Shown here one piece after another: positions 1-9,157 of a stretch of 64,000 nt of DNA. Both the position numbers and the translations under genes were made by a program. The stretch is taken from NCBI GenBank assembly GCA_902779355.1, contig CACZBF010000013.1, forward strand, positions 16,971 through 80,970, read 5' to 3'. Origin of the DNA: an uncultured Lachnospiraceae bacterium. GTDB taxonomy: Bacteria > Bacillota > Clostridia > Lachnospirales > Lachnospiraceae. The stretch's first letter is position 1, and each line of letters begins with the position of its first letter. The notes below the pieces were generated by a model that saw only the letters and a list, made by a program, of their open reading frames with translations, ran no database searches and was not told where the DNA came from.

Positions 1-1
1 T

Positions 2-94
2 GATTTTGCATCGTTTTCCGCAGGGACGGATACAGGAAGCAGCACGTCTTCTGGTGTTCCCTCCGAGCAAAGCAATCAGGAAGGGGAGGAGTAG
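2..94 (+). CDS. hflK: HflK C-terminal end (partial)
   Basis: The window opens inside an open frame that ends at a TAG (92-94), three bases before the hflC start. The visible tail, about 30 residues, is rich in Ser, Gly, Glu and Gln with no fold, as is usual for the disordered C-terminus of HflK proteins. The identity rests on position: hflK normally sits directly upstream of hflC in one operon, and the two SPFH proteins form a membrane complex that modulates the FtsH protease. The visible sequence itself carries no diagnostic motif, so the name is an inference from context. Confidence 0.6.
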   Translation, partial: DFASFSAGTDTGSSTSSGVPSEQSNQEGEE

Positions 95-97
95 GCC

Positions 98-976
98 ATG
101 AAAGCGAAAAAGGGTAAGATCGTCATTTTGGTTTTGGTCATTCTGGCGGCAATCATTCTGATCCCGAGCTGCTTCTTTACGGTGAAGCAGAATGAATACG
201 GTGCTGTCATTCAGTTCGGGAAGATCGTCCGTGTGGAGGATACGGCCGGACTCAAGACAAAGATCCCGTTTATTCAGGATGTTACCTATATTACCAAAGC
301 AACACAGATTTATGATATCACGCCGTCTGACGTGATCACGGCAGATAAAAAGTCCATGATCGCGGACACCTATCTGCTCTGGCGTGTGGAGAATCCGACG
401 CGGTATATGCAGACGCTGAACGGATCCACTTCCAGCGCGCAGGATCGCTGCAGCGTGGCGGTTTATAATGCGACGAAGAACATCATCAGTTCTATGACGC
501 AGGACGAAGTGATCGCAGCCCGTGGCGAATTGCTGACGGATATGATCACGGATGGCGCCAATTCTGATATCGGCGGTTACGGGATCGTGATCGAAAAAGC
601 GGAGCTGAAGGCCCTGGATCTTCCGGACAATAATAAAGAAGCAGTCTATGAGCGTATGATCTCCGAGCGGAACAACATTGCGGCTTCTTATGAAGCGCAG
701 GGACAGGCGCAGGCGAAAAAGATCCGCAACGAGACAGACCGTCAGGTGGAGGTCATGAAAGCCGAGGCTGAGCGTGATGCAGCAGTTTTGGAAGCCGAAG
801 GAGAAGCGACTTACATGCAGACGCTGCAGGAAGCCTACAATACTGAAGACAAAGCAAACTTCTATAATTTCCTTCGCAGTCTGGACGCTGTTAAAGCATC
901 TTTGAAGGGAAGCAACAAGACCGTCATTCTGGATAAAAACTCGGAGATTGCAAGGATTCTGTACGGACAGATGTAG
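98..976 (+). CDS. hflC: Protease modulator HflC (SPFH/band 7 protein)
   Basis: 292 residues, the usual length for HflC. A basic N-terminus precedes one membrane segment (about residues 8-28), then an SPFH/band 7 domain beginning near FFTVKQNEYG and carrying the family stretch around GAVIQFGKIV, then a charged, Ala/Glu/Arg-rich helical region (about 195-245). HflC proteins pair with HflK in a membrane cage around FtsH. The start is an ATG three bases after the upstream stop with GGGGAGGAG as ribosome site, so it is translationally coupled to the presumed hflK. No terminator is visible before the next gene 40 bases on. Confidence 0.93.
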   Translation: MKAKKGKIVILVLVILAAIILIPSCFFTVKQNEYGAVIQFGKIVRVEDTAGLKTKIPFIQDVTYITKATQIYDITPSDVITADKKSMIADTYLLWRVENPTRYMQTLNGSTSSAQDRCSVAVYNATKNIISSMTQDEVIAARGELLTDMITDGANSDIGGYGIVIEKAELKALDLPDNNKEAVYERMISERNNIAASYEAQGQAQAKKIRNETDRQVEVMKAEAERDAAVLEAEGEATYMQTLQEAYNTEDKANFYNFLRSLDAVKASLKGSNKTVILDKNSEIARILYGQM

Positions 977-1015
977 TTTTCGGCGTTTTCCATTTTCTAG
1001 TGAAGAGGCGTTCGC

Positions 1016-2332
1016 ATGAAGAAAAAAGTCCTGATCGTCGACGATGAAAAGATCTCTCTCATGATGACCAATCATATCCTGATGACGGAATATGAGACTG
1101 TCTGTGCGTCCTCCGGCGCGGAGGCGCTTTATATCTATGAAAAAGAGCGGCCGGATCTGGTGCTCTCGGATTTTCGTATGCCTCAGATGAACGGGTTTGA
1201 GTTACAGAGGAAGATCCAGGAGCAGTTTGAGGATCCGGTTCCTTTTATTTTTATGACAGCGGACCGTGATGAGGAAAATGAGAGCGTCGGACTCCAGCAG
1301 GGCGCAGTGGACTTCATTCATAAGCCTTTTCGCGCAGATGTGCTGCTGAAACGGATCGGAAATATCCTGCACATGATCGAGCAGATTAGCGGCCTCAAAA
1401 AAGCCTCTGCCACGGATCCTATGACGGGTCTTTTGAACAAAGCATCCGCCAAAGAGGAGATATCGGAACTGAGCCACAGGACACCGGGTGCACTTTTGCT
1501 CGTGGATCTGGACAGTTTCAAGCCGGTCAACGATCTGTATGGACATGCCATGGGAGACAAGATCCTGATCCGTTTTGCGGAGATCCTGCAGTCGGCCGTG
1601 CGTTTTACGGATATCACGGGGCGGATCGGCGGGGATGAGTTCATCGCCTACTGCCAGAACGTGGACGAGGAGTCCGTCGTAGCTGAAAAAGCCGCTTATA
1701 TCAACGAATTCCTGCTGCAATCAGCGCACGAATTGTTGGGCGAGAATATGTCTATTCCGCTCGGTGCTTCGATCGGCTGTGTGTTTGTGCCCGATGAGGG
1801 GACGGATTTTGACACGCTCTTTAAAAAGGCGGACGAAGCGCTCTACCATGTCAAAAAGCATGGAAAACATGGATACGAGATTTACGGTGAAAATGCCGGT
1901 ATTAAGACGATCAAAGAGCATCAGGCGACCGGGATCGCGCATGTTTTTCAGATCCTTTCGGAGCGCTCGGAGATGAAGGGCGCGTTTACACTGCCGTTTG
2001 AACAGTTCCGCATAGTGTATCAGTTCCTGACCAGACTCTACCTGAATTATAAAAAAGAGATCTGGGTCGTGATGTTTTCTCTGCATCAAACCGGTGCGGG
2101 TGCGCTTCCGACGGAGGAAGTCATGGAGCAGTTTCTCGGTGTCGTAGCAAAATCCCTGCGGGCGAGCGACATTGTGACGCAAAACAGCAAAAATCAGATC
2201 ATGGCGGTCTTGAATGAGACAAACCGAATGAACTCCGAACTTGTTGTAGAGCGGGTGCTTAAAAATTGGGAAAAAGCAGGGGAAGACACGGGATATCAGA
2301 TCACGTTTGAGATCGATACCATCAAAGCCTGA
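1016..2332 (+). CDS. Response regulator with active and degenerate GGDEF domains
   Basis: 438 residues. An N-terminal receiver domain (1-120) has the acidic pocket DD at 9-10, the phospho-acceptor D52 (VLSDFRMP) and a Lys in HKPF. A GGDEF diguanylate cyclase domain follows (about 135-290) with an intact GGDEF active site and a canonical RxxD inhibitory site (RFTD) exactly five residues ahead of it. The last 140 residues resemble a second GGDEF domain (SLRASDIVTQ...AVLNET) whose active motif has become QNSKNQ, so it is probably catalytically dead. Predicted role: phosphorylation-controlled cyclic-di-GMP synthesis in the cytoplasm. The next gene encodes an Hpt protein, a likely phospho-donor or relay partner. 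No histidine kinase is adjacent. Confidence 0.88.
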   Translation: MKKKVLIVDDEKISLMMTNHILMTEYETVCASSGAEALYIYEKERPDLVLSDFRMPQMNGFELQRKIQEQFEDPVPFIFMTADRDEENESVGLQQGAVDFIHKPFRADVLLKRIGNILHMIEQISGLKKASATDPMTGLLNKASAKEEISELSHRTPGALLLVDLDSFKPVNDLYGHAMGDKILIRFAEILQSAVRFTDITGRIGGDEFIAYCQNVDEESVVAEKAAYINEFLLQSAHELLGENMSIPLGASIGCVFVPDEGTDFDTLFKKADEALYHVKKHGKHGYEIYGENAGIKTIKEHQATGIAHVFQILSERSEMKGAFTLPFEQFRIVYQFLTRLYLNYKKEIWVVMFSLHQTGAGALPTEEVMEQFLGVVAKSLRASDIVTQNSKNQIMAVLNETNRMNSELVVERVLKNWEKAGEDTGYQITFEIDTIKA

Positions 2333-2350
2333 AAGTAAGGGGAAGAGACA

Positions 2351-2710
2351 ATGACGATTGAAGTGTTGAATGAATTCGGTGCAGATACAGCGGAAGGATT
2401 GGCGCGCTGTATGGGCAATGAAGAGTTTTATTTGAAAATGGTGGAATTGGGTCTTGCCGACGAACGTTTCGATACGCTGCGGCCCATCTTGGAGGCGCAT
2501 AATCTGGACGATGCGTTTGAAATGTGCCATGCCTTGAAGGGCGTCTTCGGAAACCTCTCGCTGACACCGCTTTATGATCAGATCAGCGAAATGACAGAGC
2601 TGTTACGCGCAAGAACAGAGATGGACTATCTGCCGATGTTTGACGAGATCAGAGCAGAAAGAGACCGGCTGCTTGCGATGGCAAAGGAAAAGGAATCCAC
2701 GGAAGGGTAA
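2351..2710 (+). CDS. Hpt (histidine phosphotransfer) domain protein
   Basis: 119 residues, all alpha by appearance, with the Hpt signature CHALKG in which H60 is the predicted phospho-histidine, followed by the usual helix with GNLSL. It starts 18 bases after the REC-GGDEF stop behind a good AAGGGGAAG ribosome site and is clearly in the same operon. Stand-alone Hpt proteins shuttle phosphate between receiver domains. Here the obvious partner is the upstream receiver, so the pair may form a relay fed by a kinase encoded elsewhere. An Hpt domain with this short spacing could also simply act as a phosphate sink. Confidence 0.85.
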   Translation: MTIEVLNEFGADTAEGLARCMGNEEFYLKMVELGLADERFDTLRPILEAHNLDDAFEMCHALKGVFGNLSLTPLYDQISEMTELLRARTEMDYLPMFDEIRAERDRLLAMAKEKESTEG

Positions 2711-2719
2711 GGAGAAGCA

Positions 2720-4282
2720 ATGATTGATTGGCTCAGAGATGCAGTATTTTATGAGATCTATCCCCAGTCATTCTACGATACAAATGGGGATGGGATCGGG
2801 GATTTCAAAGGGATCTTAAGGAAACTGGATTATATCAAAAGCCTCGGATGCAATGCCATCTGGCTAAATCCCTGTTTTGATTCCCCGTTCAGTGATGCGG
2901 GATATGATGTCAGGGATTACGAGAAGACGGCAGCGCGCTACGGTACCAATGAGGATCTGGTGCAGCTTTTTACAGAAGCCCATCAAAAAGGGATCCGTAT
3001 CATCCTGGATCTGGTCCCGGGGCATACTTCCGAAGAGCATCCCTGGTTTAAAGAGAGCGGAAAAGCCGAAAAGAATAAATACTCCGGTCGTTATATCTGG
3101 ACGGAGCACTGGATGCAGCCCATTCCGGGACACCCTTATGTTGCGGGTAATTGTGATCGTGACGGGACCTATTATCTCAACTTTTTCCAGTGCCAGCCGG
3201 CACTGAATTACGGCTTTTTGCATCCGACGGAAAGCTGGCAGAAGCCGATGGACGATCCGGATTGTCTTGCGACAAGAGATGCGATCCGGGAAGTGATCCG
3301 ATTCTGGCTGTCGAAAGGGTGTGACGGCTTCCGGGTTGATATGGCTGACTCTCTGGTCAAAGAGGACGATGAGAACAAGTCCGGCACCTGCGAAGTATGG
3401 AGAGATATTCTCGCTCCGATCCGGAAAGAATTTCCGGAGGCGGTCTTTGTATCAGAGTGGAATCGGCCTGAGCAATCGATCAACAGCGCCGGGTTTGACG
3501 TGGACTTTTATCTGGACTGGCCCGGAAACGGCTATCATGCGCTGCTTCGGGATACGGAGTCGGGTGAAGACAAAAGTTATTTCAAAAAAGGACCGGAGTC
3601 CGATATCACGCGGTTTTTGGAGGAGTATCTACCTCGCTATACCGCGACAAAGGAAAACGGCTATATTGCACTGATCACCTGCAATCATGATACGCCGCGC
3701 CCCCGTCGGACACTGACGCCGGATGAGCTTAAGATTGCTTATGCGATGATCTTTACACTGCCGGGAGTTCCTTTCCTGTATTACGGGGATGAGATCGGTA
3801 TGCGTTATCTGGATGTCCCGACCAAGGAAGGCGGCTATACGAGGACCGGCAGCAGGACGCCGATGCAGTGGGATCACACGGAAAACTGCGGGTTTTCAAA
3901 GGCAAAGCCGGAAGCGCTTTATCTCCCGGTGGATCCGGACAAAAAGGCGCCTACGGTCGAAAGCGAGGAAAAGGATGCGGATTCCCTGTTGAATGTGGTG
4001 AGGCGTGTGCTGAAATTCCGGGAGAGCCGTAAAGACTTCCGTTCCGACGTACCACTCGAGATCCTGCAGGGAGAAAAGGGAAAGCCCTTTGTTTACCGGA
4101 GAGAGAGGATGATCTGCATGGTTAATCCGTCGAGCAAGGAAGAAACCGTGGAATTGCCGGAGCTGCACGGTGCTGCGGAGCAGCTGATCATCGGTGAGAT
4201 CAGGATGCAGGAAGATAAAGAAAAAAAGAAAACAAAAGTATTGATGCACGGAGGGTCGTTTGCGATCCTGAAGGTACAGTAA
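2720..4282 (+). CDS. GH13 alpha-glucosidase family protein
   Basis: 520 residues, typical for bacterial oligo-1,6-glucosidase/trehalose-type GH13 enzymes. The opening (AVFYEIYPQSFYDTNGDG) is the family start with the Ca-binding DxNxDG motif. Catalytic residues are visible: nucleophile D207 in DGFRVDMAD, acid/base E246 in FVSEWN and transition-state Asp D324 in CNHDTPRP. A domain B insert and a C-terminal beta domain complete it. No signal peptide, so it is cytoplasmic and probably hydrolyses alpha-linked oligosaccharides after import. Region I reads DLVPGH where many relatives have DLVxNH, and the catalytic-Asp region has CNHD rather than NNHD, so substrate specificity cannot be assigned. Ribosome site AAGGAG lies seven bases before the ATG. 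Confidence 0.9.
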   Translation: MIDWLRDAVFYEIYPQSFYDTNGDGIGDFKGILRKLDYIKSLGCNAIWLNPCFDSPFSDAGYDVRDYEKTAARYGTNEDLVQLFTEAHQKGIRIILDLVPGHTSEEHPWFKESGKAEKNKYSGRYIWTEHWMQPIPGHPYVAGNCDRDGTYYLNFFQCQPALNYGFLHPTESWQKPMDDPDCLATRDAIREVIRFWLSKGCDGFRVDMADSLVKEDDENKSGTCEVWRDILAPIRKEFPEAVFVSEWNRPEQSINSAGFDVDFYLDWPGNGYHALLRDTESGEDKSYFKKGPESDITRFLEEYLPRYTATKENGYIALITCNHDTPRPRRTLTPDELKIAYAMIFTLPGVPFLYYGDEIGMRYLDVPTKEGGYTRTGSRTPMQWDHTENCGFSKAKPEALYLPVDPDKKAPTVESEEKDADSLLNVVRRVLKFRESRKDFRSDVPLEILQGEKGKPFVYRRERMICMVNPSSKEETVELPELHGAAEQLIIGEIRMQEDKEKKKTKVLMHGGSFAILKVQ

Positions 4283-4304
4283 AGTGCAATGGAAGGGGAA
4301 TGAC

Positions 4305-5183
4305 ATGAATCCACGCGAGATCACACAACAACGATTTACTGACGAAAGATCTCTTTTTGGACAAAGCGGCCTTATCATCAGGGACACGATCTTTGATCAG
4401 GGAGAATCTCCGCTGAAGGAGTGCAAAGATGTGGAGCTGCATGGCTGCATGTTCCGCTATAAATACCCGCTCTGGTACGGGAAAAACATCCACGCCGACC
4501 ATACATCCTGGTTTGATATGGCGAGGGCAGGCGTCTGGTATACCGATCAGGTGGAGGTCACGGACAGTCTGATCGCAGCGCCGAAGAACTTTCGACGGTG
4601 CGACGGCGTGACGTTGAAGAATGTGACGTTTACCAATGCCGAAGAGACACTGTGGCAGTGCAAGCATGTGGAGCTTGATCATGTGCAGGCGCGCGGGCCG
4701 TACTTTGCGATGAATTGCTCTGATCTGGAGGTGACCGATCTGACGCTGGACGGCAATTATTCCTTTGATGGCGTGAAAAATGCGGTGATCCGCCATTCGA
4801 CACTGATGACAAAGGATGCCTTCTGGAACACGGAGAATGTAACGGTTCTGGATTCCTTTATTTCCGGGGAGTATCTTGGATGGAATGCGAAAAATCTGAC
4901 CCTGGAGAACTGCACGATCGAGAGTCTGCAGGGCATGTGTTATATCGAGAATCTCGTCATGAAAAACTGCAAGCTGCTCAATACAACGCTGGCATTTGAG
5001 TATTCTTCCGTGGATGCGGAGATTACGAGCACCGTGGACAGTGTGTTGAATCCCGGCAGCGGTACGATCCGCGCGCCGAAGATCGATCGGTTGATCATCG
5101 AAAAGGATTATTGCGATGAAGGGAAGGTAAAGATCCTCTGTGATGAGATCGGGCAAAGAAAAGAGGTAAACGATGAGCTTTGA
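4305..5183 (+). CDS. DUF3737 family protein
   Basis: 292 residues from the ATG at 4305. A GTG at 4284 would extend it by seven residues, but the ribosome site GGAAGGGGA fits only the ATG. The protein is a run of short pseudo-repeats of the pattern N-x-T-L/V-x-N-C, as in right-handed beta-helix proteins, and it carries DUF3737 landmarks such as KYPLWY, ETLWQC, LDGNYSFDG, FWNTENV and GEYLGWN. The family is common in gut Firmicutes and has no established function. There is no signal peptide. Its 3' end overlaps the next gene by 11 bases, so it is translated with the C-S lyase. Confidence 0.88.
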   Translation: MNPREITQQRFTDERSLFGQSGLIIRDTIFDQGESPLKECKDVELHGCMFRYKYPLWYGKNIHADHTSWFDMARAGVWYTDQVEVTDSLIAAPKNFRRCDGVTLKNVTFTNAEETLWQCKHVELDHVQARGPYFAMNCSDLEVTDLTLDGNYSFDGVKNAVIRHSTLMTKDAFWNTENVTVLDSFISGEYLGWNAKNLTLENCTIESLQGMCYIENLVMKNCKLLNTTLAFEYSSVDAEITSTVDSVLNPGSGTIRAPKIDRLIIEKDYCDEGKVKILCDEIGQRKEVNDEL

Positions 5184-6345
5184 TTTTGACCGGATCGTGG
5201 ATCGCCGCGGAACGGCTGCACTGAAATGGGATATCCGGGAGAATGAGCTGCCGATGTGGGTGGCGGACATGGAGTTTGAGACCGCTCCTGCTGTGAAAGA
5301 AGCCATTGCGGAACGTGTCAGCCACGGGGTGTTCGGCTATTCGATCGTACCGGATGAGTGGTACGATGCCTATATTTCCTGGTGGGAGAGTCGCCATCAT
5401 TTCCGGATGGAAAGGGAGGGGCTCATTTTTTGTACCGGTGTGATCCCGGCACTCTCCAGTGCCGTCAGAAAACTGACGACGCCCGGGGAAAATGTGCTGC
5501 TTATGACGCCGGTCTATAACACTTTTTTCAATTCGATCCTCAATAACGGGCGCAATGCGTTAGAAAGCCCGTTGAAACTGGATGGCACGACGTATGCAAT
5601 TGACTGGGAAGACCTGGAAAAGAAGCTTTTCAATCCCCAGACAACGCTGCTTTTCCTTTGCAACCCGCATAATCCGATCGGGAAGATCTGGGAGAGAGAG
5701 ACACTGGAACGGATCGGGGTGCTTGCAGCAAAGTATGGCGTGGTGGTGATCGCTGACGAGATCCATTGCGATCTTTGCGATCCGGGGAAGGAATATGTAC
5801 CTTTCGCGTCTGTGTCGGATGTCTGCAGGGAGAACAGCATCACCTGTATTGCGCCCAGCAAAACGTTTAATATTGCAGGACTCCAGTCGGCAGCAGTCTA
5901 TGCCGGGAATCCGTTTTTGCGCCACAAGATCTGGCGTGCTCTGAACACGGATGAAGTGGCGGAAGGCAATGCGTTTGCCGTAACGGCAGCAGTCGCGGCA
6001 TTTACCAGGGGCGGGGAGTGGCTCGATGCGCTGCGGGCGTATCTGTTTGAAAATAAACAGTATGTTGCATCGCAGATCAAAGGGAGATTGCCCGCGTTGA
6101 CGCTGATCCCGTCGGAGGCGACGTATCTCCTTTGGATCGACTGTCGCGCTCTGCCAAAGGGCGGCGCGGACTTTGCGCATTATCTGCGTAAGGAGACCGG
6201 TCTTTTTCTTTCCGCAGGCAGGATCTACGGGAAAGAAGGCATTGGCTTTGTCCGGATGAACATTGCGTCTCCGCGTGAGATGATCAGGGAAGGGATGGAT
6301 CGTCTTTGTGAAGGCGTACGGAAATATCAGGAGACGTATGGATAA
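5173..6345 (+). CDS. patB: PatB/MalY-type PLP-dependent C-S lyase
   Basis: 390 residues, fold-type I PLP enzyme. Visible motifs are WVADMEF near the start, NPHNPIGK (residues 164-171), VIADEIHCDL (192-201, Asp contacting the pyridine nitrogen) and the Schiff-base lysine K230 in APSKTFNIAGLQ. This combination identifies the MalY/PatB group of cystathionine beta-lyase-like enzymes, which cleave C-S bonds in cystathionine, cysteine or cysteine conjugates to give pyruvate, ammonia and a thiol. It overlaps the upstream DUF3737 gene by 11 bases and the downstream MATE gene by 8, suggesting tight co-translation. Assignment to the subfamily is firm; the physiological substrate is not known. Confidence 0.9.
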   Translation: MSFDFDRIVDRRGTAALKWDIRENELPMWVADMEFETAPAVKEAIAERVSHGVFGYSIVPDEWYDAYISWWESRHHFRMEREGLIFCTGVIPALSSAVRKLTTPGENVLLMTPVYNTFFNSILNNGRNALESPLKLDGTTYAIDWEDLEKKLFNPQTTLLFLCNPHNPIGKIWERETLERIGVLAAKYGVVVIADEIHCDLCDPGKEYVPFASVSDVCRENSITCIAPSKTFNIAGLQSAAVYAGNPFLRHKIWRALNTDEVAEGNAFAVTAAVAAFTRGGEWLDALRAYLFENKQYVASQIKGRLPALTLIPSEATYLLWIDCRALPKGGADFAHYLRKETGLFLSAGRIYGKEGIGFVRMNIASPREMIREGMDRLCEGVRKYQETYG

Positions 6346-7651
6346 GCAAAACAAAAGAATTCTGTACGGACTGATCACACTTTCTATTCCGACAATTCTG
6401 GAAGAAGTGATGAGTACGCTTCTTCAATATGTGGATACGGCTATGGTCGGCCATCTGGGACAGCAGGCCACAGCGTCAGTCAGCACGACGACCACAGTGA
6501 ACTGGCTGGTGCACAGTATCCCGTATTCTATCGCCATTGCGGTCATGGCGCTCGCTGCAAAAGCGTATGGTGCACGTGATCATGCACTTGTCCGGAAGAT
6601 CGTATCCCAGAGCTTTCTTCTGACGCTCGTCGTCGGCATTGTACTGACAGTCGTCTGCATGGCGTTAAGTCCTTTCATTCCGATCTGGATGAATGCGGAG
6701 CAAGCTGTGCAGGGCCCGGCTTCTCTCTACTTCTTTATCATCAGTATTCCCATGATCTTTCGAACTGCAGATGCTGTTTTTGGAGCCGTGATCCGTGCGA
6801 CCAAGGATACAAAGACGCCGATGCTCGTGAACCTGGTGGCGAACATCATCAATATCGCACTGAATGCGCTTTTGATCTATGGTCTGCATTGGGGTGTGAC
6901 GGGAGCCGCCATTGCATCTGCTGTTTCTTTTTCTTTTTCCGGTGTGATGATGATGATTTTGGCATGGAAGAAGGGCTGGTTTGTGGCGGACCCCAAGTTG
7001 CTCCATTGGGACAAACCGATCCTGAGGGAGACAGCGCGGATCTCTCTGCCGGCTCTCGGTACGAGTGTCGTATCCTGTATGGGTTATGTGGTTTTCGCCG
7101 GTATGGTCAGCGGTATGGGCACCATGATCTTTGCGGCGCATTCCATTGCAGTGATGGCTGAGCAGCTCTTTTATATTCCGGGATACGGGCTTCGCGTTGC
7201 CACGTCCTCTCTGGTCGGAAATGCGATCGGAGAAGGGGACAAAAAAAAGCAGCTGGAGACCGAAAAAAGCAGTATTTTGCTGACAGTCGGCGGCATGGTG
7301 GTATCCGGTCTGATCCTGTATCTTACAGCGAATCCCCTGATGATCTTTTTTACGAGCGACCGGGATGTGGCGGTGCTTGGTGCTGAAATGCTGAGGATCG
7401 TTGCATTGACGGAACCTTTTTTCGGCCTGATGATCGTGATCGAAGGCATTTTCTACGGACAGGGCAAAAGCAAGGGCATTTTTGTGATCGAATCCATCAG
7501 TATGTGGGGGATCCGCATCCTGTTTACGTATCTGGTCATCCACGTATGGGGCCTCGGACTTCGTGAAGTCTGGTATTGTATGATCGCGGACAATGTGTTT
7601 AAGGCGCTCTCGCTTTTGACGGTCTATCTGTACAGCAGACGCAAAAAATGA
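6338..7651 (+). CDS. MATE family efflux transporter
   Basis: 437 residues, about twelve hydrophobic helices in two related halves of six. An open frame reaches back to a GTG at 6308, but the ATG at 6338 has a CAGGAG ribosome site and the following sequence (LSIPTILEEVMSTLLQYVD) is the usual MATE N-terminus. MATE proteins export cationic compounds or metabolites in exchange for Na+ or H+. VDTAMVGHLG is the family motif. It overlaps the C-S lyase by 8 bases, which suggests export of a product or toxic substrate linked to that enzyme, but this is context only. Confidence 0.92.
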   Translation: MDKQNKRILYGLITLSIPTILEEVMSTLLQYVDTAMVGHLGQQATASVSTTTTVNWLVHSIPYSIAIAVMALAAKAYGARDHALVRKIVSQSFLLTLVVGIVLTVVCMALSPFIPIWMNAEQAVQGPASLYFFIISIPMIFRTADAVFGAVIRATKDTKTPMLVNLVANIINIALNALLIYGLHWGVTGAAIASAVSFSFSGVMMMILAWKKGWFVADPKLLHWDKPILRETARISLPALGTSVVSCMGYVVFAGMVSGMGTMIFAAHSIAVMAEQLFYIPGYGLRVATSSLVGNAIGEGDKKKQLETEKSSILLTVGGMVVSGLILYLTANPLMIFFTSDRDVAVLGAEMLRIVALTEPFFGLMIVIEGIFYGQGKSKGIFVIESISMWGIRILFTYLVIHVWGLGLREVWYCMIADNVFKALSLLTVYLYSRRKK

Positions 7652-7657
7652 TAAAAT
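7629..7657 (+). promoter_or_regulatory. Candidate leaderless promoter for the MBOAT gene
   Basis: TGTACA (7629-7634), 17 bases, TAAAAT (7652-7657). The expected first transcribed base is 7664, exactly the A of the MBOAT ATG. No purine-rich ribosome site lies in the 13 bases between the MATE stop and that ATG. The -35 box matches the consensus at only four positions, so this is the weakest of the five similar cases. Confidence 0.4.
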
Positions 7658-7663
7658 CAGCCT

Positions 7664-9148
7664 ATGCAGTTTAATTCCTACCTTTTCATTTTATGTTTTT
7701 TACCGGCTTTTCTGATCTTGTATTTCCTGCTTTCCAAATGGTCTGTCAAAGTGGGAAATCTTTTTCTTGTGATCGCATCCTGTCTCTTTTACCTGTATGC
7801 CGGGAGAAAGATGTTTGTCGTTCTCTGTATCGATATCGGGGTCAATCTCCTTTTCATCACGCTTATCCGGAAAACAAAAGACCGTGCAAAAAAAGTGAGC
7901 CTGTTCTTCGGCGTTTCAGCAAATGTTCTGGTGCTTCTTTATGTGAAGTATCTGAATTTTTTTATTACCACGCTGGATGATCTGACCGGTCTGACGATCT
8001 CGACACGTGACATCCTCGTTCCGCTGGGAGTCAGTTTCTTCACATTCCAGCAGATCGGGTATCTTGTGGATACATATCGGGGGAAAACCGAGCAAAATAC
8101 GATCTTCGAATACATCCTGTTCGTTGTGTTTTTCCCGAAGATCGCAATGGGTCCGATCACAAAACAGGAAGTCTTGATTCCACAGTTTCGTGACCCTGAG
8201 AAGAAAAAATGCAATCCGGACTGCTTGATCCGCGGGATTAGGATGTTTACGCTCGGTCTTGCAAAGAAGGTATTATTTGCGGAGACGTTTGCGACGGCGG
8301 TCAATTATACCAAGTATTATGAGATCTCCGGTATGGCAACCAGCATGGAGATCCTGATGATCGCAGTCTTTTATGCGTTTGAGATCTACTTTGATTTCAG
8401 TGGTTATACGGATATGGCGCAGGGAGTTGCCAAGATGATCGGGATCGATCTGGCCGACAACTTCAATTCTCCATATCAGGCGCTTTCCATCCGGGACTTC
8501 TGGAAACGGTGGCATATCTCACTGACAAAGTTTTTGACGGAATATCTCTATATCCCGCTTGGTGGGAGCAAGAAAGGAAAAGCCCGGACATACCTGAACA
8601 CGATGATCGTTTTCCTCATCAGCGGTCTCTGGCATGGTGCGAATTGGACCTATATCCTGTGGGGCGCGCTCCATGGCGGACTGCAGATCTTGGACCGCAT
8701 CTGGGAGAATGGATGGAAGCGGATCCCAAAGGTGATCCGATGGATTCTGACGTTTCTTGCGCTTGCCGTGCTGTGGCTCTTGTTCCAGGCAGACAGTGTG
8801 AGCGCTTGGTGGACAGATCTCAAGGTCTTTTTCACTTCGGGGAACTTTAAGTTCCACGAAACGATTCCGGTGGCGTTTTTGATCCCGGAGGTAAAGGGCG
8901 CCATTTCCTTCTTTGGGTGGCTTACCGGGGCATCGGCGCTTGCAATCGCTTCCGCGCAGACTACTGCATCCCTCGTCATGATGGTGGTCTTTGTCGTCGG
9001 TTCGTTTGTGATCTGTCTGTGCGCTAAGAACGTGACACGGCGTTCCTACCCGAAAACCATTTGGACGCTTGTCGGTTCCGCTTTGCTCCTGGTGCTCTGC
9101 ATCACGGGACTTGGCAGTGAATCGATGTTTGTATACAACAATTTTTAG
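7664..9148 (+). CDS. MBOAT family O-acyltransferase (AlgI/DltB-like)
   Basis: 494 residues, polytopic membrane protein with about eleven helices. It carries the MBOAT hallmarks WKRWHISLTKFL with YIPLGGSKKG, and the putative catalytic His in SGLWHGANW. Such proteins move an acyl group (acetyl in AlgI, D-alanyl in DltB) across the membrane to an extracytoplasmic acceptor, working with a membrane-tethered SGNH-type partner, which is encoded next. The gene starts 12 bases after the MATE stop without a ribosome site; a -10-like TAAAAT lies six bases before the ATG. Family assignment is secure; donor and acceptor are unknown. Confidence 0.92.
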   Translation: MQFNSYLFILCFLPAFLILYFLLSKWSVKVGNLFLVIASCLFYLYAGRKMFVVLCIDIGVNLLFITLIRKTKDRAKKVSLFFGVSANVLVLLYVKYLNFFITTLDDLTGLTISTRDILVPLGVSFFTFQQIGYLVDTYRGKTEQNTIFEYILFVVFFPKIAMGPITKQEVLIPQFRDPEKKKCNPDCLIRGIRMFTLGLAKKVLFAETFATAVNYTKYYEISGMATSMEILMIAVFYAFEIYFDFSGYTDMAQGVAKMIGIDLADNFNSPYQALSIRDFWKRWHISLTKFLTEYLYIPLGGSKKGKARTYLNTMIVFLISGLWHGANWTYILWGALHGGLQILDRIWENGWKRIPKVIRWILTFLALAVLWLLFQADSVSAWWTDLKVFFTSGNFKFHETIPVAFLIPEVKGAISFFGWLTGASALAIASAQTTASLVMMVVFVVGSFVICLCAKNVTRRSYPKTIWTLVGSALLLVLCITGLGSESMFVYNNF

Positions 9149-9157
9149 AGGGCATGT

